Origin: Microglena sp. YARC
Taxonomy: Eukaryota; Chlorophyta; Chlorophyceae; Chlamydomonadales; Chlamydomonadaceae
Direction of reading: 5' to 3'
NCBI GenBank assembly: GCA_022414725.1
Contig: CM039463.1
Span: forward strand, 72,383,025 to 72,447,024
Length of the DNA stretch: 64,000 bases
Part shown: piece by piece, positions 1-10,588 of the stretch
Position numbering within the stretch: the first letter of the stretch is position 1
How the letters are laid out: every line of letters starts with the position of its first letter
Made by a program: the position numbers and the translations under genes
The notes under the pieces: model-generated
Seen by the model: the letters and a program-made list of their open reading frames with translations, nothing else
Database searches by the model: none
Told to the model about the DNA's origin: nothing

Positions 1-1188
1 ACACCCACATGGCCCAGGGAGACTCTGAGTTTGACGGCACTGCTATTGAGACCTCAATCAACGGCAAGTTCAAGATCACTCTCCACAAGGCAGGCACGGG
101 TCCCAAGAAGGTCCACAACCTGACGTTCCCACTGATTGAGAATGCGGAGAACTACATTGTCCAGGGCCTGGCCTATAACAACTACCTGAACCACCCGGAC
201 CTTCAGCCCAACCCTCAACAGCTGGTCCTCCAGAAAGGATCCAGCCTGGACAAGGCCATGAACAACACCTACTTGAAGGTGAGCAGTCGGGTGTGATTTG
301 AAGCACACTGCACTGCCCATGACACCCTTTTGAATGCAATTGAAAGGGCTTGATAATGGATAAAGTGACTGGCGATGAGGGCCTCATTGACTTTGTTTCA
401 TACAACCCTAGTTTCAGATATGTCTGGAAATGTTATAAAAAACTGGCGTAACCCCAGTGTGCAATCTTCTTAGTCAGCCATCGACTGACTTCCGCTCCTG
501 GCATGTCGGTGTATATTTGCACGAAAAGTTCTCAGATATGAACTAACTCAGATAGAAACTATTGTAGTATGAGACTTAATGACAGCCGCTTCCTGCATGT
601 CGGTGCCAGCCATTAGTTCACATCCCCACCTGCCCTTATTAACTGCCAATGTCTCAGGCCCCTTATTAACTGCTCATGTTGCTAACTTTATTTATTATCA
701 GCTGCCTATGTTGCTGACATGTATGTGGTGCCCCGCTGTCACAGGCCCGCGAGTGGCTCATGAACGCTAAGAACCTGACTGAGGATGAAGTCAACACCTT
801 CATCACAGTCATGTGTGACTTCCAGGTCACTCAAGTTGTCGACGGCAACTGGGGCGTCCATCTGGGTAAGTGGGCTGATGGGTGAATGGGTGGTACATTG
901 GGCCATGGGATGCACAGCAGGGTGGTTGCGTAGCATCTGATGTGGGCCACTGTCATGCGTGGGTTGCTCCGGCATGGATCATGGACACTTGCGAACTGAC
1001 CTATCACTTGTTGGCACCCATGTGGCATTATTCATAAGGGGGAATGAATTGAGCGCTGACAGTTTAACTTACCTGTCCTGCTATGCTTCTTGCACGCAGT
1101 CATTCCCAAGTTTGCTTTCCAGAAGAACACCAAGCCCCACAACATGATGCCCAAGGTTGTGTGCGGGACCAGTACCCTCCAGAAGTGA
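1..1188 (+). CDS. formamidase/acetamidase family enzyme, 3' exons (copy 1, truncated by window edge)
   Basis: Spliced model: 1-278, 745-865, 1100-1188, stop TGA at 1186-1188. The family hydrolyses short amides such as formamide to the acid and ammonia. What is visible is the C-terminal part, with the family motif HMAQGDSE at the start, then KFKITLHKAGTGPKK and the exons beginning AREWLMNAKNLTEDEVN and IPKFAFQKN. Introns are GT-AG (279-744, 866-1099), and all three exons have the same phases and lengths as the matching exons of the complete copy at 31641-37064, so this is a paralogue. No frameshift or stop is seen in the visible part. The 5' exons lie left of the window, so I cannot say whether the whole gene is intact. 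The family is clear from the complete copy; the substrate is not. Confidence 0.88.
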
Positions 1189-1497
1189 GGACTCCTGCAA
1201 CCATCACGCCGACTCACTGATAGTTTTGACAGTTTTGACTGAGTTCTTTCACAGTTGGCGCTTCTTGGTGGGAACACACAATAATTGATCAAACCCTTGC
1301 ATGGTACAGCCCTTGCTTGAAAACACTCTTGCTTGGGGAATATTTTGCCCGATAACTGTACGAAGATGCTTGATTGTACTTTGCTTGAATGTTGGATGCT
1401 TGATTGTTCGGTGGGTTCTCCGATTATTGTTGTAAAGTAACGCTCGAAGTAATGGAAAACATATGGAACGGATAGACATGCCTTAAAGGCTGGCCTA

Positions 1498-1502
1498 TGT
1501 AA
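1498..1502 (+). terminator. candidate poly(A) signal TGTAA of formamidase copy 1
   Basis: TGTAA, the usual chlorophyte poly(A) signal, lies 310 nt after the stop, just after a small inverted repeat (CCTTAAAGG). The same arrangement is found 331 nt after the stop of copy 2 (37395-37399). Confidence 0.55.
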
Positions 1503-1664
1503 CAAATTCAAGTTCTAGCTCTGTAGAAATTACAAGTGTCGAGCAAAAAATGGAAATAGTGTCTCCGTGCCACAGGGCGTGAGGTGCTAACCTATCCAGT
1601 TTACTAGCACTGGGTTCAGTATTCGCAGACAGCTACTCTGTCCGATATCGCGTTACGGTATGAG

Positions 1665-2109
1665 TAGGGCTGTCAATACCGTACGGTATTTTCAATTACC
1701 GCACGATATATCGTGATATACCGTACGGTATCGATACCGTACGGTATTTTTATACCCTTTTGGGGGGAAATCAGTATAAGACCAAGGGGATATAACAGGA
1801 AATACCGTTTACACGTCCATACACTTAAAATCAAGTCAAATGGACCAATACTGAGTGAGATAGAAAAACACGGTAATATCGTGGTCTATTACCGTACGAT
1901 ATATCGTGATATATCGTACATTCGTACGGTACAAATTCCCTGACCCAGACTCAGGTGCTTCTGACGAGAATCGAACCGCCGACCTGCCGAGCCGCATGCC
2001 CAAGCCAAAGCCGATTTGGACCAAACACGATATATCGTACGGTAAACACGATATATCGTACGGTACATGGTAAAATGAATACCGGGCGGTATAAAGCTTG
2101 ACAGCCCTA
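1665..2109. mobile_element. hAT-type MITE, TIR TAGGGCTGTCAA
   Basis: The 445-bp element begins TAGGGCTGTCAA and ends with its reverse complement. It is flanked by GGTATGAG (1657-1664) and GGTATGAC (2110-2117), an 8-bp target duplication with one mismatch, as expected for hAT elements. The interior is rich in palindromic CGTACGGTA and CGATATATCG motifs. On the minus strand around 1950-2000 there is a sequence resembling the B box of a tRNA (GGTTCGATTC). No coding capacity. It is absent from the equivalent flank of formamidase copy 2. Confidence 0.8.
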
Positions 2110-2965
2110 GGTATGACATTATGTCATTTGGAATTTTTACCGCCCCTCCATGGGTAGCGACTTCGATACATCAGCCGTACTGCCGGACGAGCAAAACGGA
2201 TGCGCCAAACGGGTGCGCCAAACGGATGCGCCAAACGGGTGCGCTAGGGAACCTAAGGGTTTGACCTATAAAGTCCTACAGCCCCACGCCAGCATCCCTT
2301 GTCTTTGACATGTGGCAGTCACATGACGTTCAATACGATGCACTTGTCGCAGAATTCGGAAGGGCAGTCGCGTCAAGTCGATAGTACGTAGAATCTGAAA
2401 CGACTTGCATAGAAAGTCACCTTCCATTCGAGGGCCAAGTCATCCCGAAGGAGACTGCCTAGTCACAGCCGGAGGGTGCACAGCCCCAGTTTATGAGGTA
2501 ACGCGCAACTGTGTACCAAAGCGCGGTATACGAGACACACATTCCGCAAGAACAGCCACGAGGGCAGCAACAAGGTTACACACACCGCACATCGCACACA
2601 AAACAGCCCTAGTTACCGCCCCTCCATGGTGACAGCGAGGCTACCCATCCCCATCCCAAGCCACCAGCACCGAGCCACCAGCGGATCCCTTGGTCCAATT
2701 GGTCCAATCCAACACAAGGGCGGTCACGCCCTTGTTTGGAATTTTGCTATTCACGCAGGTGCATACTCTGGGCTGAGATTCAAGTTAACTAAAATGTATA
2801 TCAACACGCTGTGTACAGAGTGGGTTAAAATTGATGTAATCGAGGAGGCAGTAGAAAGAATGAAAGGTTGTGTCGAAAGGAAGAAAACGGTGCGCAACAT
2901 TACAAACTATGCGAATAACATCAAGACTAAGGCCGTGTGGTGCCGGAGGATCTGGACAGTCTTAA
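2110..2965. other. non-coding stretch with dispersed repeat
   Basis: No gene is recognised. A near-identical string TTACCGCCCCTCCATGG occurs at about 2138 and again at about 2614. The block around 2140-2240 (GTAGCGACTTCGATACATCA and following) recurs diverged at 48860-48950, so it is an interspersed repeat. Short alternating units GGATGCGCCAAAC/GGGTGCGCCAAAC occur around 2195-2250. Confidence 0.5.
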
Positions 2966-3180
2966 GGTAATGATAACGCCTGGTGGGGCGTGGTGTTAAG
3001 GGACCCCGTCGTACGCGGGTGGGGAGCGGTCTCCTACCTTAACTGGACAAGCTACCATCGCAGTTGACGACGACCTGCAACGCCAAGAGCGACCGAGGGG
3101 GGACTCGAACCCCCGACTCTTCATTCTTTAGCGATCTGGTCTACCACTGGACCATTGTAAATCGCTAAAGAGGCTACAGC
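2966..3180 (-). mobile_element. tRNA-derived SINE, copy 1
   Basis: On the minus strand a tRNA-like head (D-arm GGTCCAGTGGTAGACC, T-arm GGGGGTTCGAGTCCCCC, acceptor-like ends GCGATTT/CGGTCGC) is followed by a body with GTCAACTGCGATGGTAGC and a tail with CCCTTAACACCACGCCCCAC. The same head-body-tail order occurs at 39473-39636 (minus) and 40735-40937 (plus). The anticodon arm does not fold well, so it is not called as a working tRNA gene. Confidence 0.65.
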
Positions 3181-4037
3181 CTTAACACAGTGAGGGTTTA
3201 GGCACCATGCACCCCAGAACCAAGCCCATACGATAATTCCAAAGACTGATTATAACATGCACACATGGGCTCGCCGGAAAAGATAGATGGAGAACAAGCA
3301 AGTGGCGAAGAAAGTGAGATATAAATAAATTATAGACAAGTGAGGAGTGTCCCTGGCCTAATGAGCGTGTGGCCAGAGGGAAGCGAAACTAGACAAAAGG
3401 CGCAGTGTGTCCAGTAGACGAACAAGGAGAGAAGTGTAGAGCTCCTGAATGGCAGCCTATAAACCCATGCTTAAAAGCAAATACAAGCCCATGCCACCTG
3501 CAGTGCGCACGAGAGAGGGGGTTTGTTACGGTATGTTAACGCAGAAAATCACTGCTGAAGCAGAACGACATCACAGCCTGTATGTGAACCATCCAATTTT
3601 ATAACAGGAAGCATGAGGGTTTTCGAAGCTTTCCCATAAACCTATGAAGGTAAACAAATCAGGAAATGTCAAGAAAGGAAGCAAACTAAAGTCAGAAAGA
3701 AAAGCGTTAAGGGGAAGGATGCCTAGGCAGGCAATCTAGAGCACCAGCAGGCCCAACAACCACAAGAGAGGAGGGCTGAACCAACAAAATCTTAATACAT
3801 CCAAGGGCACACGCTATGAGCACCTTAATACCGTAAACACCAGCCTTAATGTCTGGATCTGTACTTCTAGTTGAATTTGTACTGGGATGGGTCTGGGGGG
3901 GGGGGGGGGAGGGGGGGGTCCCTTGTAGCACAATTGGACTGGTCTTTAGTAGAGGATTGGCCCAGTTCAGCTCCCATCTCATTCTGATAGCTGCCCCAGA
4001 AGTACCAAATATTTCCAAAAAGGCAGCAATCCCTCCC

Positions 4038-4078
<41 letters not shown>

Positions 4079-4209
4079 AAAAACTTGTTAAGCCCGTATC
4101 TTTTTCCCTCCTGGGCAAAACAAAAATAAGACCAGATTCTTCATCCTCTCAACATGCTCAAAACATTTGGGGGTTGGGGTCAACTGCTGTTTTTCCTGAC
4201 CTCCTCCCT

Positions 4210-4241
<32 letters not shown>

Positions 4242-4588
4242 CTCGGATTCTTGTAGAAAAAATGTCCATTCGTTCGTTCGTCCGTTCATTCGTCCGACGG
4301 AGCCGTGGGCGACTGGGCGAAGTTAATTCAATTCGACCGGCGACGATTCACTCTCAGGTGCCGGCACCTTCAGGCGTTCTTCATTCATTTTCGCCCTTGA
4401 TTAATGAATGCGCACAAGTTCGGCGGGTGTATTCCTTATATTGTGGGAGCTACAAGCAACACCTTTTATGCCCACGCCCGTGCCCACTATATTTAGTGCC
4501 ATGTTCATCCTGGCCAATTAAAAATCAACAACCCTTCAAAAACTCAAATTTACTTCACTTTATAGTTAACAATGCTAAAACATCAATC
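3181..4588. other. copy-1 downstream flank and poly-C tracts, no gene
   Basis: 3190-3330 resembles 37790-37930 downstream of formamidase copy 2 (CACCATGCACCCCA, ACATGCACACATG), so the duplicated block reached beyond the gene. At about 4040-4076 and 4211-4238 there are pure C runs of roughly 37 and 28 bases, and near 3897-3917 a G run. Reading frames crossing them give poly-Pro or poly-Gly and are not genes. Confidence 0.55.
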
Positions 4589-4830
4589 GATTCTATGAAA
4601 TTCAATTACATCAAATTATATTAAATTAAATCCGATTCGAATTCATAACAATTAAAGCAATTAAATGCATTCAAATCACATTGATTAAATTAAATTGAAT
4701 GGAATAAAATCGAATTAAAAACAAACATTAAAAACGGTCAATGAAATTAAATTAAAATCAATTAAAATCAATTGAATTCAGAATTAATTATCTTTCATTC
4801 GGGACGCGCCTCCAGGGGCCCTTAATATGT
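4589..4830. repeat. AT-rich dispersed repeat (TTAAATTAAAT type)
   Basis: A tract of AATTAAATT-like words ends in CATTCGGGACGCGCCTCCAG. The inverse-oriented equivalent, with the same CTGGAGGCGCGTCCCGAATG boundary, is at 57160-57345, so both belong to one family. Confidence 0.6.
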
Positions 4831-6015
4831 AGTGCCATTTTCATCCTGGCCAATTTTCTATCCAGTCCCAGTGTCCGATCCCAATCAAAATCTTAGTCCT
4901 AATCCCTATCCTAGCCAGGAAACTTACTAGATGGCGCAGGCGTGTCTGTGATATCAGTTTTAAAAGCTCTAGGCGGGCATCCTGCATGCGATTAAAGGGC
5001 AAAGCAAGATAAGCATAATGAATATCAACTTTTCGCTCTGATAAAATATAAATCGATAAAGAAGAATTGCAAATCTAAATGCGATGGAGAAGGTAAATAT
5101 TTCATTCAGCATTCATTTGTGTACAATCCACATTGCATGGAATTTAGTACATGTTTCTCCTTGCAGACATGGAAAATGGGAAACTAGGGATATAGATCAG
5201 ATGAAAGCAGGAAAATTCAGCTCAGCAAAGCAAAGATACATTGAGCATAATAATGGTGCATGGATGCGGGAGGAGAAAAAAAAAGATAGGTCCCCCACGC
5301 TTTAAAAACCCGGGGAGGGCTGACCTGACAAAACAAACTGACCCCCAAAACCTGACCCCCAACCTGACCCCCAACCTAACCCCCAACAACCTGACTCCCA
5401 AAACCTGACCCCCAAAACCTGACCCCACCCGCCAAAAAACCTGACCCCCACCCCCCACCCCACCCCCCTCCAAATGACGTGCTCAGAATGACATGAAATG
5501 GGTCAAAGCATCGCCATGAATCATGCAATTATAGCCCCATTCTCAGAAAACATTGAACGGCGTGAAGCAAAATTTGGAGGCTCCTCCTGCGTGGGGTAGG
5601 GTTTCCTTTTTTTACTCCTGCATGAAACGTAGATTATGATGGACCCTTGAACAACCCTCACCTGACGTGGTCTATAAGCCTGCGGGCTTCTCATTGAAGA
5701 GGAGTGAGTAACTGAAAGTCTGACGCGCCCCCCAAAATGGTTTTGAAAACTATACCGGGGCAACTGACCTTGGAAAACCGGGGCCAAAGGCCCCGGGGGA
5801 ATTTGTTTGCCTGGGAAAATAGGCTCTCCGGGGCAACCGTGTCTGGGGCTGTTGCTAGCTGTCACGAGCCTTTTTGCCGTTTTCTGGACTTTTCCACAGA
5901 ATTTCACTAAATTGCACTATTTCGAATAATATACGACTCGAATTTACATAAAATTGACATTTCCAGGACAAATCCTTCCCATTTCTGTTAATGCATCAAG
6001 TTTTCCAATTACTGG
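4831..6015. other. non-coding stretch with CCTGACCCCCAA tandem repeat
   Basis: 5325-5470 is a short tandem array of AACCTGACCCCCAA variants (about 12-14 bp). The rest, including the GC-rich area near 5740-5860, shows no recognisable gene. Open frames here lack family features. Confidence 0.5.
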
Positions 6016-6330
6016 TTGATGCTTGAATACTGCACGTGTCTGGTTTACTCTCAACCTTTTCCACAAGCAAAACAGTTTTGGTTGTTCTTTTCTGCCAAGA
6101 GTTTTCCAAGAGGCAAGTCTCCATATTTTATTTTTTTAATTGGGATTTTCTTGTCTGCAAACGGTTTCATGTCCTCAACACAGGTTATCGTTTTTTTCAG
6201 AACCTTTTCCACTAGCAAGAGAATTTAGATTGATGTTTACTGTCACGAGTTTCCCACGAAACTGCGAGGCAAGTCTCCATGTCGTTGTATGCAAACGGTA
6301 TCATATCCTCAACACTGGTTACATGGGGAT
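6016..6330 (+). repeat. about 150-bp satellite, left part
   Basis: Two diverged units contain CCTTTTCCAC, then GCAAACGGTATCATATCCTC, then ATGGGGAT. The array continues at 26542-27185 after the long TIR element; the junction falls inside one unit at ATGGGGAT. Confidence 0.75.
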
Positions 6331-6699
6331 CAGGGTACTACATTCTGTTAATTTGGTCTGCCCGTTTCGCGCACTTGCCATTATTTTACTGCCCCCAAAG
6401 CGCAGTTGCCTTCAAAAAAGTGCGCGTTTTCGAAAAAGCGCACTCACCTCTTTAAAAACTGCGCGTTTCGCGCACCAGTTTTTTCAATTAGTTGTCTTGG
6501 TCAATTTTTTGCATGCGCTGTGGTGCCACAGGATGACAGGGAGCAGGTTGCTGCAAGGAGCAAGGAGACCGGGTAGTGGAAACAGTACAGACACTGGAAC
6601 CGCTGTTACAAACTTACACGACCAAATCATCGCTTTAAATAATGTAACAATGTAGCCAAATCTGTAGACCAGTACGGGTAGGCAACCAGTGTTTTTCCT

Positions 6700-6910
6700 A
6701 AGGATTTGGCCATAAACATTAAGTATATGGCAGCCAGATGCCCAGGTGTAGACTTTGGTGAGACAGAAACATTAAGTATATGGCAGCCCGATGCCCAGGT
6801 ATAGACTTTGGTGGGATAGAAACAGTAAGTATATGGCAGCCCGATGCCTAGGTTTAAATTTTGAAAAGCATAAACATTAAGTATCTGGCACGCCCGATAT
6901 TGCTTACAAG
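6700..6910. repeat. about 58-bp AAACATTAAGTAT array, block 1
   Basis: Three to four units of the form AAACATTAAGTATATGGCA, CCCGATGCCCAGGT, spacer. Related blocks lie at 7450-7680, 8220-8400 and 9795-9978 within the same TIR element. Confidence 0.7.
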
Positions 6911-7449
6911 TGGTTACATAAAAATCGGGACACAAACTGCGCACGGAGCTGCGTACCTGCTGGGAGCGAGTTGGCTGCCTTTGGCAGCGTTACACCAGCG
7001 TTTACTGAATCTGCGAATGCGCGAGGGGAGAGGGTAACGTAGCAAACGAGCGACGAGGGGGGGGGAGGTAAACGATGAAATGAGCAACGATCAAACGAGC
7101 TGCGAGCAAAGGAAATAAGATAATCTTCCAATTGCCAATTGCTACTGAAAGCGAGGCAAGAGAGAGCAAAGTTCCGAATTGCTGTGAAGAGAGTAATATG
7201 AAGCAAGAATCTAGCGATTGCGAACCTGCTGGGTTCAAGTTGACGAGGGGCGAGGGTCGCCATCTTGTATTCAGGCCCTTGGCTGAACCCGCATCTCTAC
7301 AGACCAGGGCCGTTACATTTTTTGAAATTCGTGGACGCTCTGCCTGGCAGCTCTTCACCTGTCAATAGGTCGACAAGTCGAAGAGCTGCCAAGTCACCAA
7401 GGGCCCACGTGGGACCTGCGCGATGCTCCTGCCAGGTACCCACAATCCA
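6911..7449. other. TIR-element interior, no gene recognised
   Basis: The stretch contains runs of GAACGAGC-like words and no convincing coding region. Overlapping open frames on both strands show no family motif. Confidence 0.4.
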
Positions 7450-7680
7450 CTAACATTAAGTATCTGGCAGCGCGATGCTCCACTCAAGCATCCGCAAGCC
7501 ATAAACATTAAGTATAGGGCACGCGCGATGCTCCAGCCAGGCATCTGACAGACGGAAACATTAGGTATATGGCACGCGCGATGCTCCACCCAGAGATCTG
7601 AAATCCGAAAACATTACCCACACCTGGGAGCGCGATGGACCAAAACGGAAATAAACATTAATAATCGGCTTTGCGCGATA
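7450..7680. repeat. about 58-bp array, block 2
   Basis: Four units of AACATTAAGTATCTGGCA and GCGCGATGCTCCA. The last unit, ACCTGGGAGCGCGATGGACC at about 7623, is nearly identical to the sequence at 16790-16815, where copia element 1 has landed in an equivalent unit. Confidence 0.7.
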
Positions 7681-8217
7681 AATCGTTCTTAGGAAAAACA
7701 CTGTAGGCAACACCCTGAGAATGGGTAACTCCACCTTATGAAAAATTGGTCATCATCTGGTGGCTGCACTGCTGCCTGACCTGGTACATCATCGTCGACT
7801 CCAAAAAAGCCGACAAAGACAAAATCAAGCTGATCATACCCCTCAATCGACACCAACACGGATGGCGAGGGGGGGTCTGGTGGAGGAGGCATGGAGCACT
7901 TTGGCGCAGGAGAGGTGGCAGCCAGTCCAGCAGCTATAGGCCCCTTCCGCTTAGGGGACACCTCGGGGAAGACACCCACTGCACGATATGGGATGAAATT
8001 AGAATGTATTATGTAGCAATGTGATTCTGGCTGTACTCGAGAAAGCGAAGCTAATTCTCGCAGCCTTAAATTTAGAACCGACTCAATGCGATAACCGAGG
8101 GCAAAAGAGGGACGCTCTCTTAATAGCTCAGGTCAGACAATTTCAGCAGAGCACGAGGCAGTCAAATTTACTTCTGCTCCAGATGGATGCAATAGCGACA
8201 GGGATATGCACAAGGAT
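7681..8217. other. TIR-element interior, no gene recognised
   Basis: A minus-strand frame at 7689-7979 would give a proline-rich peptide but has no recognisable domain. Plus-strand frames are equally uninformative. No transposase motif is seen. Confidence 0.4.
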
Positions 8218-8400
8218 TTGGGCATAAACATTAAAAATCGTGGCACCGATGTCCAGGTGTAGAGTTTGGGAATGGGGAAACATTAAAAATCGTGGCAGCC
8301 GATGCCCAGGTGTAGAGTTTGGGAAGGTGGAAACATAAAAAATCGTGGCAGCCGATGCCCAGGTGTAGCTTTTTACAAGGTGGAAACATTATATATCGGG
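8218..8400. repeat. about 58-bp array, block 3
   Basis: Three to four units of AAACATTAAAAATCGTGGCA, GCCGATGCCCAGGTGTAG and a short spacer. They are closer to block 4 than to blocks 1 and 2. Confidence 0.7.
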
Positions 8401-8459
8401 CGTCCTTTTTGGCTTGCCCGATGCCAGTATCGGGCAGGCACATAAAAAGAAGTTTCGGG

Positions 8460-8800
8460 TAGGTTTGAGAGGGGGGTGGCTGAGGGGAGGGAAGGCTTGG
8501 TGGCTGGGATGATATCAGCATCAAGAAAGCCTTCTCAGGGTCGGCATAGCTCTGACGGAGTCCGACTTCGACCAGACGAGGCGGGGGAGAGGAGGTAACG
8601 GGGAGGAGAGGGGGAGTAGGGGGAGGGGGAGGAGCAGCTGGAGGGGGGGAAGGATGGGGACCTGAGAGGGGGAGAGGTGGGGGATGGGATAAGTAAATTA
8701 TAGAAGCATTGACTCAAGCATGACAGGACAATCCCGACAGGCCCAGAGATGGAGGTTGCTTGGGCGTCGACAGCTAAAGAGACAGCCATCGAGCCAGAAA
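8460..8800. other. G/A-rich low-complexity tract
   Basis: GGGGAGGAG-type purine-rich sequence on the plus strand around 8580-8690. No gene seen. Confidence 0.5.
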
Positions 8801-9110
8801 AACAAGCAAGCTAGACAATTCTCGAGACAAAATCATCAGTGCACTCCGGCTCACATAATCGGGTCAAGGCCTGAGCTGTTGGATGCCCAAACGACGACAG
8901 GTCGACAGCTAGATTGCAAACAAAGCAAGCAAGCAAGCTAGACAATTCACGAGACAAGATCATCAGTGCACTCTGTCGCACAGAATCCGGTCAAAGCCCG
9001 GGCTGGTTGATGCTCAAACGACGACAGCTAAATTGAAAGCAAAACAAGCAAGCAAGCTAGACAATTCACGAGACAAGATCATAATATCGCGCAAAAATCC
9101 GGTCAAGGCC
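8801..9110 (+). repeat. about 122-bp tandem repeat, three units
   Basis: Units start with AAGCAAGCTAGACAATTC at about 8806, 8930 and 9051 and run through CGAGACAAGATCAT and GGTCAAGGCC. They diverge increasingly and lie inside the TIR element. Confidence 0.7.
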
Positions 9111-9647
9111 AAAAATCTTAATGCGGATAGCATACCTGCGTTCTCCGCAGTATCATCGGCAGAGCCATCATCATTAATCACGACAACTGTAAGAGGGGGG
9201 AGAGGGGGAGGGGGTCAGTAAATTATAATTGGTGCAGATTGGAGCATCGCAAACAAGCAAAGCCGAACACCGAAACGACTCTTGGCACAAGGCATGGAAA
9301 GGGGAGAGCATCGCCGAGCAAAGCGCACCTATTGCCGTCTTGGGGGGTGGCCGACCACGGACCGGAGCTATGACAAGCCTTGAGCCTCCGAAAATAGTTC
9401 CCCAGTTGCCTGGGGGTAGGACGTTGGACCTCGGGTTTGTCGGCCGACTTGCATGACGACAGCTAAATGATGGAATCCTAAAATGCTTCGTCAAGAGTTC
9501 GTCAATTTATAAGACCACAAGGACAGTAACCGCGGGGTCGCGCTGTTATTTTGTTTGAATTTGTCGGTGTGTGCTTGTCGGTGTGTGGACGGCGCGTGGT
9601 CGTCGCGTGCTAGTGGCAACGTGGCTATCGCCCAGGTAGGTGCCACT
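9111..9647. other. TIR-element interior, no gene recognised
   Basis: Mixed sequence with a short G-rich run near 9195. Frames of 75-106 codons on both strands overlap one another and show no motif. Confidence 0.4.
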
Positions 9648-9762
9648 GTCAGCGTATACTACTAGGACACGAGTGCCTGATTGGCATCTGATTCAGATGC
9701 CAATCAGGCATTCGTGTCCTAGTAGTATACGCTGACAATAATGCATGTCCCGGGACATGCAT
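9648..9762. repeat. large near-perfect palindrome followed by a second palindrome
   Basis: 9648-9736 is an 89-bp inverted repeat with arms of about 44 bp, one mismatch and no real loop. It is followed at 9741-9762 by the perfect 22-bp palindrome centred on TCCCGGGA. The string AATAATGCATGTCCC after the first palindrome recurs at 59502 beside another palindrome, so both belong to one foldback-type family. Confidence 0.85.
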
Positions 9763-9794
9763 CAACTTGCTGGTGAAAGCGCGCGATGCCCTCG

Positions 9795-9978
9795 AACTGT
9801 TCAAGCATTAAAAATCGTGGCACCCGATGCCCAGGTGTAGCATGTGGGAAGTTGGAAACATTAAAAATCGTGGCACCCGATGCCCAGGTGTAGCTTTGGG
9901 GGAGGTGGAAACATTACTTATCGTGGCGCCAGATGCCCAGATGTAGCATCTGGGAACCTGGAAACATTAACACACCTG
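9795..9978. repeat. about 58-bp array, block 4
   Basis: Units carry AAACATTAAAAATCGTGGCA and CCCGATGCCCAGGTGTAG. The last unit is split by copia element 1: the left part ends in ACCTG at 9978 and the rest resumes as ACCTGGGGGCGCGATGGACC at 16790. Confidence 0.75.
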
Positions 9979-10261
9979 TATCAGCTTGAATACACTCCAG
10001 AGAGTGGACAGAGATGCTTGCGTGAAGCAGACGCGCCAATCTATACACGGAGACGAGAATAACGTTACAAGCACAGGAGACCCATCAAGGGGCACCAGTG
10101 GAGGAAGGAGCGGCAGCCTGTAACCCAACAGGGTACAGGCTGACCGGTGACGCAGCCAACACGTAGCTGTCACAGTAAAGGCAGAGCCGATAGCTCTAAG
10201 GAAGTACATAAGAAGTCACCAAGACATAAAACAAGTGAGAGCACCGCTATTCATGCTGATA
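9979..10261 (-). repeat. LTR of copia element 1 (3' LTR)
   Basis: 283 bp, ending in the 7-bp inverted pair TATCAGC and GCTGATA, nearly identical to 16507-16789. On its inner side two copies of ACTCCACCTATG (10261 and about 10297) flank the presumed polypurine region. Confidence 0.92.
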
Positions 10262-10588
10262 CTCCACCTATGACGCAGGTGACATACAATACTAGTACTC
10301 CACCTATGGCACTGGGGACATCGAACAATTTGTAACAAAAATTAAAAAAAAAAAAAAAAAAAAAATCAAAGAACTCCGAAAAAACGAGAGAACTCCAAAT
10401 GAAACCCAAAGGGTGAAAGGAAGGAATGAAACGAGGCAAAAAAGCAAAGTTTGCCAAGAGGAGAAAAGAGGACAAACTAAATATCAAAGTTGGGTAACAA
10501 CGGTATAGAAAACCCGATCCGGGAATAGGAACCTAATGCCAATCAATGATAACCAAAGAAACCGATGTAACCAGGAAAAAAAATGACC
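10262..10588. other. copia element 1 internal region between pol stop and LTR
   Basis: Non-coding, with an A run of about 22 bases at 10344. The equivalent region of element 2 is 17457-17858. Confidence 0.6.

Noticed and set aside
3090..3168. tRNA gene on the minus strand
   Set aside because: D and T arms are good, but the anticodon arm does not pair and the SINE body follows directly; two sister copies exist.
4154..4624. 156-codon frame over a poly-C tract
   Set aside because: Poly-Pro from a homopolymer followed by AT-rich repeat sequence; no motif, no splice support.
6700..9978. 58-bp repeats with spacers resembling a CRISPR array
   Set aside because: Eukaryotic context, units drift in sequence and spacing, no unique equal-length spacers and no cas genes.
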